Assembly: GCA_016719925.1 (NCBI GenBank)
Contig: JADJYC010000008.1
Span: 124,001 to 188,000, forward strand
Source of the DNA: Crocinitomicaceae bacterium
Lineage (GTDB): Bacteria > Bacteroidota > Bacteroidia > Flavobacteriales_D > Crocinitomicaceae
Direction of reading: 5' to 3'
Length of the DNA: 64,000 nucleotides
Shown here: positions 7,839 to 18,632 of the stretch, piece by piece
Layout: every line of letters begins with the position of its first letter
Numbering within the stretch: the stretch's first letter is position 1
Made by a program: the position numbers and the translations under genes
The notes under the pieces: generated by a model
Databases searched by the model: none
The model's input: only the letters and a program-made list of their open reading frames with translations
What the model was told of the DNA's origin: nothing

Positions 7839-9894
7839 TAATACATACGTCATCAATCTGTTCAAACCCTTTTCTCCAGTTTTCAAATTCAAGATCCAGT
7901 AATTTGCACTGTTCTTCCATGGCCGTATTTTTAAATGCAAGAATTTTTTCTTTCAGTTTTGCGGCCTTGAATTTTTTTCCGTTTTCTCCTCCAAACTGAT
8001 CCTGAAAACCATCTGTCATCACGTAAAGAAAATCATCTTTTAAAATTGAGATGGTATGCGTAGTGAACGATTTCATGGCGCTGTGCATACCCACCGGTTG
8101 TTTGTCTGCTTTGTATTCAATGAGTTCATTGTCTCTTATAATCCACAACGGATTATTTGCACCTGACCATTGCAATTCCATTTTGTCATAATCAATTGCG
8201 CAGAGTGAAATATCCATTCCGTCTTTCATTTCTTCACCGCTTTTTGCCAAACGGTTAATTACAATATCCCGGGTTCTGTCAAGTAAATTTCCGGTTGAAT
8301 CAGCATTTTCTTCCAGCAGCGCTTTTGATAAAGCATTACTGCAAACAACGCTTACCATAGCACCCGGCACACCATGACCTGTGCAATCAGCAGCTGCAAA
8401 ATAAACCTTGTTATCAACCTGTTCCATCCAGTAAAAATCTCCCGCCACTACATCTTTTGGTTTGAATAAAACAAAACCATTTTTCAACGCTTTATTCATG
8501 GCGTCCATGGAAGGCAGAATGGCATTTTGAATTCTTTTTGCATAACGGATACTATCCAGAATTTCTTTATTCTTTTCTTCTACCTCATGCTTTTGCTCTT
8601 CAATTATTTTCTTTTGTTTTTGCGTTACACGAAATCTGTTGGTCAGGAATACTGAAAAAATAATTACAATCAGCAATCCGGCACTGATGGCAATTATTAT
8701 AATATTCTGTGTTCTTTTTGCGGCATCTGAAATAGCCTGCTGTTTATCAATTTCAGCCTGATGCTCAGTATCTTTAATTGCCTGCTGCTTTTCGAATTCG
8801 TATTTAGCTTCCGCATCCGCTGATTGTTTTATGTACGCCCTGTTGTCAAGACTGTCTCCCATGGTAATCTCAAGGTTTCGCATTTCAAGCGCTGTTTTAT
8901 AATCGCCGGTATTTTTTGCAACTACATAAAGAACAAAAGAGTTGTTTTTGATTAAATCGGGATGACCCAATTCCTGCGCATATTTCAAACCGGTTTCAGC
9001 ATACTTTTTTGCGAGTTCATAATTTTTCATTTTAACTTCAAGCGCACCCAGTCCGCTTGAAGTCATTGAAATTCCTTCTTCGTCTTCGTATGATAAATAA
9101 CCGGCAAGACTTTTTTCATAATACATTTTTGCCAGTTCAAAACTATCCATATAGGCATAGCCAAAACCAAGATTATAATAAGCGCGCGATGCTCCGCGGA
9201 TATCATTATTTTTTAAAAATAAATCAAGTCCCTTTCTGAAATATTCCATGGAAATATTGGTGCTGTCCATGCGCTGATAAACCACGCCAATATTATTAAA
9301 CGTGTATGACATCAATGCAGAGTCTTTCATTGCTATTTTGATGTCCAGCGATTTCTGATGATACTTTAAAGACATCTCATAACTTTCCTGAAACTGATAA
9401 ATAGCTCCCAGATTATTGTAGAGGTAACTCATGCTGACAGAGTCATGCAACTCTTCAAGAAGTTTCAGACTTTTATGATAGAGCTCAAGTGCAAGAGGAA
9501 TGTTACCCACGTTTCGGTAATAAAATCCTTCGTTGTTGATGGTTTCAGCCAGCGCTTTTTTCAGATACTTATTTTCAGCATCACTCCGGTTCTGTGGCGG
9601 TGAATTCAAAATGCTGTGCATGATGTAACGGTTATAAACCGGCCACACATTGTCATTCCAAACATTGTTGACAATTCCCATCAATGACTGAACGCGAGAC
9701 GTATCATCTGTTACTTTGTGATAATCATTCAAACAACTGTCAACGTATTTTTTGTCTTCTTCACTGAACAAATTCAGGTCAAGGCTATCAACAAGGTAAA
9801 AATCTTTTGGGGCGTAGTTGGGGGATTGGGAGAGGGAAATAAAAACAAAAAAAGACAAGAAAATCAGGAAGTAATATTTTGTATAACGCGTCAT
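7822..9894 (-). CDS. TPR-containing SpoIIE-type PP2C serine phosphatase, membrane-anchored
   Basis: About 690 residues from ATG 9894 (MTRYTKYYF). The order is: signal peptide or N-terminal anchor, periplasmic TPR array (about 90-360, units such as YNNLGAIYQFQESYEMSLKY), coiled coil, a TM segment (IIIIAISAGLLIVIIFSVFL, about residue 400), a second coiled coil, and a C-terminal SpoIIE phosphatase domain. The metal-binding acidic residues are present: VAGDFYW, AAADCTGHGVPGA, VMTDGFQDQ and IDDVCIIG. Such proteins dephosphorylate anti-sigma-factor antagonists or related partners in response to a periplasmic signal. The ATG lies 5 bases after the stop of the lamin-tail gene, so they are probably one transcript. 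No anti-sigma or STAS gene is nearby. The last codons overlap a repeat-element boundary. Confidence 0.88.
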   Translation of the reverse strand: MTRYTKYYFLIFLSFFVFISLSQSPNYAPKDFYLVDSLDLNLFSEEDKKYVDSCLNDYHKVTDDTSRVQSLMGIVNNVWNDNVWPVYNRYIMHSILNSPPQNRSDAENKYLKKALAETINNEGFYYRNVGNIPLALELYHKSLKLLEELHDSVSMSYLYNNLGAIYQFQESYEMSLKYHQKSLDIKIAMKDSALMSYTFNNIGVVYQRMDSTNISMEYFRKGLDLFLKNNDIRGASRAYYNLGFGYAYMDSFELAKMYYEKSLAGYLSYEDEEGISMTSSGLGALEVKMKNYELAKKYAETGLKYAQELGHPDLIKNNSFVLYVVAKNTGDYKTALEMRNLEITMGDSLDNRAYIKQSADAEAKYEFEKQQAIKDTEHQAEIDKQQAISDAAKRTQNIIIIAISAGLLIVIIFSVFLTNRFRVTQKQKKIIEEQKHEVEEKNKEILDSIRYAKRIQNAILPSMDAMNKALKNGFVLFKPKDVVAGDFYWMEQVDNKVYFAAADCTGHGVPGAMVSVVCSNALSKALLEENADSTGNLLDRTRDIVINRLAKSGEEMKDGMDISLCAIDYDKMELQWSGANNPLWIIRDNELIEYKADKQPVGMHSAMKSFTTHTISILKDDFLYVMTDGFQDQFGGENGKKFKAAKLKEKILAFKNTAMEEQCKLLDLEFENWRKGFEQIDDVCIIGVRI

Positions 9895-9899
9895 TGTTA

Positions 9900-12451
9900 T
9901 CACAATTTTCCCCCCACAACACAAACCTCCTTATACTCACTTCTTGATCCATCCGCTTCAAGCACAGAAATCAAAATCACATAGGTTCCAATTTCTGCTT
10001 TTGTGTTATCATCGGTAGAACCATCCCAGGTAATGAGCGCAGTATTTCCAACGTAATAACTGTCTTTTAATTCTTTGATTCTTCTGCCGCGGTTATCGTA
10101 AATTTCTATGTTGACTACGTTGTCTGTTGTGGTAAATTCAAGATTGATGGTAAGCACATCATTGTATCCGTCATTGTCCGGTGAAAATAATTCCGGTGTA
10201 ATGGTAATGACCCCAGTAACCTCGGGATACATGAGTTGTGAATTTTCATAACCGGGCGTTCCCCACTCTACATTTTCAGCAGCGGTGGCCAGTTATCCGG
10301 ATTGTTCATTCCTCCTTCAAACATGATGCGCTCCAATGATTTTCCATTTTCATCAGTGATTAAAGAATAGTGCATGTCTTCATTATAATGGAAATAATCA
10401 ATGACAGAAGAATCCATATTCAATAAATAAACTGAACCGGAATCATCATTGTAGGTTGGCAGATCCATTTCAATAAAAGTGCCAACACCGTAAATTGAAA
10501 AATCAGTTTGTATGTCTGTGGTATCTTCTGTCAGCAAAACATATTCACCGGGCAAAATCAAATATTGTGTAGTTGTCAGATCTTCGTAATTAGCAATAGA
10601 ATCATCGTCCCAGTTTGCAAGATAGACATCATTGAGATCCAGAATTTTTTCAGAGCGGTTGTAAATTTCTACATAATCTGATCCGTTGGTGAGCGGGTTG
10701 AACATAACTTCGTTGATGATGAGATCTTCTGATGCAATATCAAGAGGAATACCGATTTGAAAAGTTACATCAAATACATTACCCCAACAATCTGTTAACC
10801 CTGTCAGTGTAACCGTGAAGAGTACATTGCTATCATAAATGTTTGCAGGAATCTGAAACGTAAATTCATCCGTAAATATCAAAGGCAATTCAGTATTAGC
10901 ACCCGGATTAAATGATATAGTTGGGATCACTGAAGTGTTCATGGTTTCACTGAAAGTAATGTACAACGTCGTACTATTCATAACAGCATTAATTACCGAC
11001 GGCGGAATTGTATCATCCACATCTGTCCAGATTGAATTTTGCAAACCCGGCGTTCCACCGAGGGCATCAACGGATGCTGACCAGTTATTTTCATCACTGC
11101 AAGGTGCATCGTTGTGTTTTCTTTCCAGTGTCCAGCCTCCGTCATCTTTCACTGCATCTTCATACCAACCTAAATCAAAATAAAGTGAGTCAATCAAATT
11201 ACCCAGATTATCTTTTATTACAACAGCATCACCATCATTATTAAACGAAGGCAGAGCAGCCACTGTTTTGTTGGATGCCGTGAAAAGTGATTCGTTCCCT
11301 AATCCACAAATAATGACATACGCACCCGGAACTAAAATATACGATCCAATTGTTGCGGTTGAAGAAGCGTCTGAAATAGTCCAGTTGCTGATGTCAAAAT
11401 ATTTATTTGAACGATTATAAATTTCTATAAACTCAACTTCAGGCAAACCAACAACCGGACTTGGGTCCGCCATGATTTCAGTAATAATCACGTCATTGTA
11501 AGCCGGCACATCAGCAATAAAATAAAGAAACGGTTCAACAGTAGGTGAAAGAATACTGTTACCAGCCACATCTTCTACATTGTTAATGGTGAGATCATAA
11601 GTTGTTCCATTCGTAAATGGCGTTGCAAAAGTGAGATGAACCAGACTTGGATCAGTTCCGTCAAGAGTTGCTGCAGATGGATTACCAATTCCATTGTTGA
11701 CAGAATAATTCAGGAGAGTTTCAGAAGTAGTTTGATCCATAGGTTCTGAAAACTGAAGATCTAATTGCGTGGATGAAATTGGTGTCGCCCCTTGCACCGA
11801 CGGCGCGAGGCCGTCGATGTACGGGTCTCCTAAATTATCGAAATAGAAAAGTTCAGAGCGCGTTGACGTGTACTTGCAGTACACACCGAAATGGGTTGTA
11901 GATGAAAAGGTGTTGTCGTTGACCGTTCCTTCTGTTGTGAATGCATAACCTCCCAATTCATCTCTGAAAATTTCCCAGTTTCCGGAAGCATCTCTGGTCA
12001 CTTGAATTCGCACACCAACAGCAGAAGTATTTACAATTCCATCCGTTCCGTCTAAAATTTCTGTAATGGTTGTTCCGTTTTGACGATACAATGAAATTTC
12101 ATCTGTTGTATTTCCGATCATGACAAAATACCCGTTGAGTGATCCGGACAAATCAGCATTGTCAGACATTACATAAACACGTGCAAGATTAGAAGATGAA
12201 GGATTAAAATCCATTCTCACATAAAAATCCCAGGTGGTTGTGACTACGGTTGTTGGTACAGATAAGTATGAAGTATCATCAACAGCAGGAGCAAGAAGGT
12301 GCAATTGGTTGATTCCGTCTATTTCAAAATTGGAAGTCATTCCGCCCCAGGCAGGTGCATTGGAAAAATCTCCGTCAGAAAAATCATCGGAGAATTGCGC
12401 AAACGATAAGCTGCTAACAACAAATAATAAAAGGGTTAAATAATATCTCAC
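9900..12451 (-). CDS. Secreted lamin-tail-domain surface protein with gliding-motility C-terminal domain, one frameshift
   Basis: About 850 residues once frames 10268-12451 and 9900-10232 are joined. A signal peptide (LTLLLFVVSSLSFAQ) precedes a jelly-roll region (about 20-215), an SbsA-like Ig domain (about 218-310), a first lamin-tail domain (VIITEIMADPSP, EFIEIYNRSNKYFDISNWTI), a further Ig-like domain, and a second lamin-tail domain (DLIINEVMFNP, DYVEIYNRSEKILDL). The last ~95 residues are a CHU_C/FlgD-like domain (PELFSPDNDGYNDVL) used as a type B T9SS signal. One missing base near 10286-10290 separates the frames; adding one G gives NWATAAENVEWGTPG. It is transcribed away from asd and is followed by the SpoIIE phosphatase gene. 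Confidence 0.85.
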
Positions 12452-12482
12452 AAATTCAGAAGGATAGACGTGTTAAATATAA

Positions 12483-12490
12483 TAATTTTG
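12483..12490 (+). promoter_or_regulatory. -7 promoter element for asd (TAATTTTG)
   Basis: A perfect match to the Bacteroidota TAnnTTTG -7 consensus, 57 bases before the asd ATG, in the divergent gap between asd and the lamin-tail gene. The -33 TTTG box is not clear. Confidence 0.5.
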
Positions 12491-12547
12491 CATCGCGAAC
12501 AGTCGCACTTAACACAGAATTAATAGCATAAACAAAACAAACAAGTT

Positions 12548-13540
12548 ATGAAAGTAGCCGTAGTTGGCGCAACAGGATTGGTTGGAAATGTGATCCTGGA
12601 AGTTCTTGCCGAATTTAATTTCCCGATGGATGATTTGATTTTAGTTGCTTCTGAGAAGTCAGTAGGAACAATAATGAAGTTCAAGGGAAAGGAATATTCA
12701 GTGATTGGCATGAATGATGCGGTGGCTGCAAAACCGGATATTGCTATTTTTTCAGCAGGTGGAGGAACATCGTTAGAATGGGCACCAAAATTTGCAGCAG
12801 TTGGAACTACCGTCATTGATAATTCAAGTGCATGGAGAATGGATGCAGATAAAAAATTAGTTGTTCCTGAAATCAACGCAAACGTTTTGACAGACAACGA
12901 TAAAATTATTGCCAATCCAAATTGTTCTACCATTCAATTAGTGATGGTGCTTGCACCACTTCATAAAAAATACGGTGTTAAAAGAGTAGTGGTTTCTACC
13001 TACCAATCCATTTCAGGTACGGGCGCAAAAGCCATTAAACAACTTGATAATGAAAAAGCCGGCATCAAAGGAGAGATGGCCTATCCTTACACCATCAACG
13101 AAAATTGTCTGCCGCATTGCGATACTTTTTTAGATAACGGATACACCAAAGAAGAAATGAAACTCACCAATGAGACAAGAAAAATTCTTGATCCGGCAAT
13201 TAATGTAACGGCTACTGCTGTTCGTGTTCCGGTAAGAGGCGGGCATTCAGAAGCAGTAAATATTCAATTTGAAAACGACTTTGATTTAAACGAAGTCCGC
13301 GCAATTTTGAATAACACGCCGGGTGTTACTTTAAAAGATAATCCGGATACCAACACGTATCCAATGCCTCTTTTTGCAAAAGATAAAAACGATGTTTTTG
13401 TTGGAAGAATCAGAAGAGATGAATCACAACCCAACACATTAAATCTTTGGATTGTTGCAGACAATTTAAGAAAAGGAGCAGCTACCAATGCGGTCCAGAT
13501 TGCGCAATACTTAGTAGAGAAAAAATTAGTGGAAGCATAA
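12548..13540 (+). CDS. asd: Aspartate-semialdehyde dehydrogenase
   Basis: 330 residues, full length. It reduces aspartyl-4-phosphate to aspartate semialdehyde with NADPH, the second step toward lysine/diaminopimelate, threonine and methionine. The N-terminal NADP-binding motif is VAVVGATGLVGNV. The catalytic Cys lies in IANPNCSTIQLV, the family RVPVRGGHSE segment follows, and FVGRIRRDES lies near the C-terminus. It ends 20 bases before a strong terminator shared with the convergent peptide-binding lipoprotein gene. Aspartokinase, the preceding enzyme, is encoded separately at 39726-41014. Confidence 0.95.
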   Translation: MKVAVVGATGLVGNVILEVLAEFNFPMDDLILVASEKSVGTIMKFKGKEYSVIGMNDAVAAKPDIAIFSAGGGTSLEWAPKFAAVGTTVIDNSSAWRMDADKKLVVPEINANVLTDNDKIIANPNCSTIQLVMVLAPLHKKYGVKRVVVSTYQSISGTGAKAIKQLDNEKAGIKGEMAYPYTINENCLPHCDTFLDNGYTKEEMKLTNETRKILDPAINVTATAVRVPVRGGHSEAVNIQFENDFDLNEVRAILNNTPGVTLKDNPDTNTYPMPLFAKDKNDVFVGRIRRDESQPNTLNLWIVADNLRKGAATNAVQIAQYLVEKKLVEA

Positions 13541-13553
13541 AAATCTGAATAAT

Positions 13554-13592
13554 AAAAAAGCCGTCTTCAAAAATTTGAAGACGGCTTTTTTT
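13554..13592. terminator. Bidirectional rho-independent terminator
   Basis: GCCGTCTTCAAA pairs with TTTGAAGACGGC (12 bp) around a tiny A-rich loop, with an A run on the left and a T run on the right. It can end transcription from asd (+) and from the convergent lipoprotein gene (-). Confidence 0.9.
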
Positions 13593-13610
13593 ATTTAATG
13601 CTTTCTGAAA

Positions 13611-15395
13611 TTACTCAGCCATTTCTTCATCTTCAATCAGATTATCATAAACGCGAACGTTCGATTTATTTTCAATAGTAAAATACACTACTGACAAATC
13701 ACGATACTCTAATTCATTGATATCAAAATCGGTTACTTAAGGATTGATCAGACGAATATCCACATTGAAAAGTAATGGCATTACAACCGCATCATCAATC
13801 AGCAACTGATCACACATTGCATACAATTCCATTCTCTTTTCATCATCAATTTCTTTTAATGCCTGCTCATAATATTCATCATATTGCGGATTAGAATATC
13901 TGAAATAGTTGATGGATGTTTCTTTTGTGGAATCAATATTTTTACCGTGGAATAAATACAAGAAGTTTGATGGATCCGGATAATCAGCAATCCATCCAAA
14001 ACGCCAGAAATCCAACTGACCTTTCTCTGCCTGCGGATGTAATTCAGACATTGGAATCACGTTCATTTTCATGTTGACTCCCAGATTTTGTTTCAGCATT
14101 CCCTGAATGTAAGTTGCGATTTTTTCATTCGTTCCTCCGTTACTGTTCAGGTGTAATGTAATTTCAGGAAAACCTTTTCCTCCCGGATATCCTGCCTGCT
14201 TCATTAAATCAGCAGCCAGTTTTGGATTGTATTCAAATCCTACAATATTATCTGTTGGATAACCAGACATAGGCGGAACAAATCCATGATGCGCAGGAAT
14301 ACCTTCTCCCTGTAAAACAAATTCTACCAATGAATCACGGTCAACAGCCAGATTGAATGCTCTTCTGACTTTTACATCACTGAACGTTTCACTGGTGAAT
14401 AAAAATCCATAGTACTGAATGTTCAGACTGTTGATTGACTGCAGATCAAACTGGCGGTTTTTTCCTTCCATTGCTTCTTCAAAAGATGCCATGATGTTTG
14501 GAATTTCTTCAACCGGTAATCCCCATACCATGTCCAGATTTCCATCCTGAAAAGCTTTTAACTCTTCGGGTTTTGTTTTGATAAATGACACGGTAATTTT
14601 TGCCAGATATGGAAGCTTATTTCCAAACTCATCTTTTTTCCAATATTTTTCATTGCGAAGGAATTCTACATTTTTTCCGTTTTCAAGTACTGTTGGAATG
14701 AAAGGACCCGTACCAACTATGTGGTTATGCATGCCTTCATAACCGTATTTGTCAATCGCTTCTTTCGGATAAACAGCCGCAGCAAGCACCGCCAGCAAAT
14801 CTGGTAATCCGGCGAACGGATCAACCAGCGTTAATTTCAACGTGTAATTATCTACTACCTCAATTCCTTTTACAGACTCAGCTTTACCGTTGGCATAATC
14901 TACAGCTCCTACCAAACGATCTCTGAAAAGTGTTGGCCATTTATTTTCTTCATGTCCTGAACACAAGAATTCAAAACAATATTTGAAGTCATTGGCATTT
15001 ACTTCACGCCCTTTTCCTTCAGCAAAACATTCGTCATCATGAAATAAAACACCTTTTCTCAAATGAAAAGTGTATACCTTTTTTGAATTATCGATTTCAA
15101 AACTTTCAGCCAGACAAGGTTCAGCTTCAAGTGTTTTCTGATTGAATTTGAATAGACCTTCGTAAGAGTTACCGGCAATGTGAGTTGAATAAATATCATT
15201 AATTGCAACCGGAAACAGTGAGGTATAATCTTCGATTGAATTTAATCTTAACACACCCCCGATGTATTTCCCACCTTCCGCCTTTTCAATTTTGGTTGGA
15301 TCAATTGCATTTTCATCAGCAGCATTATCACCTCCACAATTGGTAAGCGTAAGTAAAAACAAAAATGCGATAGAAAGTGATGTGAGCTGTTTCAT
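13611..15395 (-). CDS. Oligopeptide-type ABC transporter substrate-binding lipoprotein, interrupted near C-terminus by TAA
   Basis: A family 5 solute-binding protein (SBP_bac_5, OppA/DppA type) that binds peptides or similar ligands outside the inner membrane. The lipobox is LLTLTNC (Cys about 20), followed by a GGDN spacer. Family features include HLRKGVLFHDDECF, VKVRRAFNLAVDRDSLV and DFWRFGWIADYPDPSNFL. The first stop is TAA at 13737-13739, but the same frame continues VTDFDINELEYRDLSVVYF and ends at 13611. That tail resembles the normal C-terminal lobe end, giving 594 residues if the TAA is read as sense. No permease or ATPase genes are adjacent, so it is an orphan or serves a transporter encoded elsewhere. 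Confidence 0.85.
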
Positions 15396-15513
15396 TAAAT
15401 TCCTGTTTACGAATCAACAAATATATATAAAAACTCCAGAAAGCTTCATAAAATTTGAGCAGGGCAGGAATTTTACCGCTGAATAAAACAATTCATGGGA
15501 TGAACGGATAAAA

Positions 15514-16572
15514 TCAGATAGAAACTGAACTTCTGAAAGGGTTGCGGTGCGTATATCCGTCAGGATTGGTAAACCTCAGCAAAAGTTCTACTCCGCCCCG
15601 GTAATTAGAAGCCTGATTTAATCTGGAAACATTCACATCATATGAAACACCGAAACTGAAATTATAGGCATTGATAAATAATTGCGGAACCAGCGCATCA
15701 ATAACATTTGTTACACGCATGTTCAAGCCTCCGGTGAGTGAAACTTCAGTTTGAAATCCTGTGCTTTTGGAAGCAGATTGAATATTGTATTTCCAAAGAG
15801 ATCCAAAATAAATTTCATGTTGTTTCCCTTGTAACATCAGATTGAAGTTAGGGTACCAGTAAAGGTTTGTTGTTTGAGTGGCAAACAGTGCAGAAGCATG
15901 CAGCACAACCCGGCGGGGAAGTTTCGAATCTCCTTTTGGATCAAACGTATAAAACGGTTTGTTAATATGAAATACAGAAAGTCCGATTTTTGCATCAGAA
16001 GGTGCCTTGTGGATCACCGCCTTGTCATTTTTGGAATACCAATAAGCTATACCCGCAGAAACATCCATGTATTTGTATGGTTGAAATTCTGTTCCTTCAC
16101 CATTAAAAAGAGAAGGATCATACGTAATTCCGTTGTACTGACTGCCCCATTGCATAGCAGCTGAATTAAGTCCGGTCATCCCATATTGTCCCTGTAATCC
16201 TCCTATGAATCTTGAATTTCTGTTGACCTTAACAAGGGTAGAAAAAGATAAACCGACTGTTGTATTTCCAACTTCAACGGAGCCTGCAACATCTTTGAAA
16301 GCATGAACACCCACCCCAAAATAAGTCGGATGCTGGGCACGTCCTTTTCCAAAAGTAAATTCCGCTGAAGCGGCATACGTTCTGAATGTTTTATTGATGG
16401 ATTGCCATTGATCTTTCCAGTTTAATGTTGCCCTCAGATTTCCATTGAAAGCACCTGTAAACGCCGGATTTATTTGAAAATCTGAACGGGTGGATTGAGA
16501 AAAATGAATATCCTGCCCGTAGATAAAACAAGGGAAAAATAGCAATGCAATATGAAGCGCTTTTCTGATCAA
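15514..16572 (-). CDS. PorP/SprF family type IX secretion membrane protein
   Basis: 352 residues with a signal peptide (ALHIALLFFPCFIYGQ) and the family opening DIHFSQ...INPAFTGAFNGNLRAT, followed by beta-barrel-like repeated strands. SprF/PorP proteins are outer-membrane partners needed for secretion of particular T9SS cargo, and the genes often sit next to those of SprB-like adhesins. Here it is alone, but five T9SS-type cargo genes lie in the same window. It is bounded by a terminator downstream of the next operon and has its own leader. Which cargo it serves cannot be told. Confidence 0.9.
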   Translation of the reverse strand: MIRKALHIALLFFPCFIYGQDIHFSQSTRSDFQINPAFTGAFNGNLRATLNWKDQWQSINKTFRTYAASAEFTFGKGRAQHPTYFGVGVHAFKDVAGSVEVGNTTVGLSFSTLVKVNRNSRFIGGLQGQYGMTGLNSAAMQWGSQYNGITYDPSLFNGEGTEFQPYKYMDVSAGIAYWYSKNDKAVIHKAPSDAKIGLSVFHINKPFYTFDPKGDSKLPRRVVLHASALFATQTTNLYWYPNFNLMLQGKQHEIYFGSLWKYNIQSASKSTGFQTEVSLTGGLNMRVTNVIDALVPQLFINAYNFSFGVSYDVNVSRLNQASNYRGGVELLLRFTNPDGYTHRNPFRSSVSI

Positions 16573-16636
16573 AGTCCACGATTTGTACGGTACTATAACA
16601 ATTAAGGTTACCCTTTTGTTACTGTCTTAAACGAAA

Positions 16637-16674
16637 AAAACCGGTCTGTCTTATTTCGTACAGGACCGGTTTTC
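16637..16674. terminator. Rho-independent terminator after accC
   Basis: AAAACCGGTCTGT pairs with ACAGGACCGGTTTT (one bulge) around an AT-rich loop. It lies about 20 bases past the accC stop on the minus strand and upstream of the porP/sprF-like gene. Confidence 0.85.
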
Positions 16675-16694
16675 GAAATTATTTACTCTTTCAG

Positions 16695-18034
16695 TTACTT
16701 TTTCATCACAAAAGTCTCCATGAATTTAGTAGTGAAATCACCCTTTCTGAATTGTTCATTCTTCATCAATTGCTGATGGAAAGGAATGGTTGTCATCACA
16801 CCTTCAATGTAATATTCTTCCAATGCTCTTTCCATTTTTGTAATTGCCTCTTCACGTGTTTGAGCAACTGTAATCAGTTTAGAAATAAGTGAATCATAAT
16901 ATGGCGGAATAACATAACCTGCATAAACGTGAGCATCCACCCTAATTCCGTGACCGCCCGGCTGATGATAATTCGTAATTTTGCCCGGACTTGGTCTGAA
17001 ACCATTATAAGGATCTTCGGCATTGATACGGCACTGAATGGCATGTAACTGCGGGAAATATTCTTTCCCTACAATTTTCTCTCCTGCTGCCAGTTTTATT
17101 TGTTCCTTCACCAAATCATAGTTGATTACCTCTTCGGTTATGGTATGTTCTACCTGAATACGCGTATTCATTTCCATGAAATAGAAATTGCGGTGTTTGT
17201 CAACCAGAAATTCTATTGTTCCTACTCCTTCATATTTAATTGCTTTAGTAGCTTTCACCGCTGCTTTGCCCATTTTATCACGCAGCTTGCTGGTCATAAA
17301 AGGTGATGGAGTTTCTTCAACTAATTTCTGGTGACGGCGCTGAATTGAACAGTCCCTTTCTGATAAGTGACAAGCATTTCCGTAACGGTCTCCTGCAATC
17401 TGAATTTCAATGTGACGTGGTTCCTCAATAAATTTTTCCATGTACATTCCATCATTTCCAAAAGCAGCTTTTGCTTCTTTTCTTGCAGACTCCCAAGCGT
17501 CTGGCAGTTGAGATTCCTCCCATAAAACACGCATTCCTTTTCCGCCACCACCGGCTGTTGCCTTCATCATAACGGGATAACCGATTTTTTTTGCGGTTAT
17601 TTTAGCATCTTCCAAATCCTTCAATAACCCAAGAGACCCAGGTACACAAGGTACACCGGCTTTAGTCATTGTTGCTTTGGCAGATGCTTTGTCACCCATT
17701 GCATTGATCATTTCAGGAGATGCTCCAATAAACTTAATTCCGTTTTCCTGACACACTTTTGAAAAATGTGCATTTTCAGAAAGGAAACCATATCCCGGGT
17801 GAACTGCATCAGCATTTGTGATTTCACAGGCAGCAATAATTTTGGAATATCCAGATAGGATTGCGCGCTTTGCGGCGGGCCGATACAAACTGCCTCATCA
17901 GCAAAACGGACATGCAAACTATCACGGTCAGCAGTTGAGTAAACCGCTACCGTTTTTATTCCCATTTCTTTACAGGTACGAATTACACGTAGTGCAATTT
18001 CTCCCCTGTTTGCAATCAATATTTTCTTGAACAT
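16695..18034 (-). CDS. accC: Acetyl-CoA carboxylase, biotin carboxylase subunit (one frameshift)
   Basis: 446 residues when frames 17708-18034 and 16695-17888 are joined. It carboxylates biotin on AccB with ATP and bicarbonate, the first half of malonyl-CoA synthesis. The N-terminus is canonical (FKKILIANRGEIALRVI). After the junction come ADAVHPGYGFLSENA, the ATP-grasp glycine loop MKATAGGGGKGMRV, HIEIQIAGDRYGN, FYFMEMNTRIQVEHTITE and the C-terminal RINAEDP region. One A is missing from the run at 17840-17843; adding it gives YLDIPKIIAACEITNADAVH. It is the last gene of fabH-accB-accC and is followed by a terminator. Confidence 0.95.
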
Positions 18035-18113
18035 GCGTTCCTGAAATTTTTAATTTATGACTTTGTAAATTCCCGTTAAATTTTCTGTCCGTTCAGGATT
18101 CAGAAAAATTCAA

Positions 18114-18614
18114 TTATGACGGATCAACCAGGAATAAAGGCTGATCGTACTCAATTGGCGACTGATCATCCACAAGTACTTTCACAATTTTTCCTGAAAT
18201 TTCAGATTCAATTTCGTTGAACAATTTCATTGCTTCAACAATACATAATACCGTGCCGGCAGAAATTGTATCTCCAACGCTTACAAAAGGATCTTTATCA
18301 GGAGATGAACGACGGTAGAATGTTCCAATCATTGGTGATTTAATGGTTACATAATTACCTTCATTTGCGCCCCCGTTAGACGGAGTTTCTTTTTGCGGCT
18401 GCGCAACTACCTGCTGTGGTTGCGCAACTACCTGCTGAACCACCGGTTGAGCAACTACCTGCTGCGGAACTACAACAGAATCAAAAGTTCCCATTGAGCC
18501 GCATTCCGTTTTAATTGTGATTTTGAAATCACCCTGTTCAATACTAACCTCATTTACTCCCGCTTTGGAAACAAACTTGATCAGATTCTGAATTTCTTTA
18601 ATATCCATACTCAT
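18114..18614 (-). CDS. accB: Acetyl-CoA carboxylase biotin carboxyl carrier protein
   Basis: About 166 residues. The N-terminal helix (MDIKEIQNLIKFVSKAGV) is typical of Bacteroidota AccB. The middle is a low-complexity Ala/Pro/Gln/Val linker with repeated VVAQP units. The C-terminal biotinyl domain carries the biotinylation site VEAMKLFNEIE (Lys) and the flanking SPMIGTFYRRSSPDKDPF. Start choice: ATG 18614 or 18608 give the conserved MDIKEIQ start; the longer frame from 18623 adds MQI, which the family lacks. It lies between fabH (18 bases upstream) and accC. Confidence 0.95.
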   Translation of the reverse strand: MSMDIKEIQNLIKFVSKAGVNEVSIEQGDFKITIKTECGSMGTFDSVVVPQQVVAQPVVQQVVAQPQQVVAQPQKETPSNGGANEGNYVTIKSPMIGTFYRRSSPDKDPFVSVGDTISAGTVLCIVEAMKLFNEIESEISGKIVKVLVDDQSPIEYDQPLFLVDPS

Positions 18615-18632
18615 AATTTGCACGATTTATTT

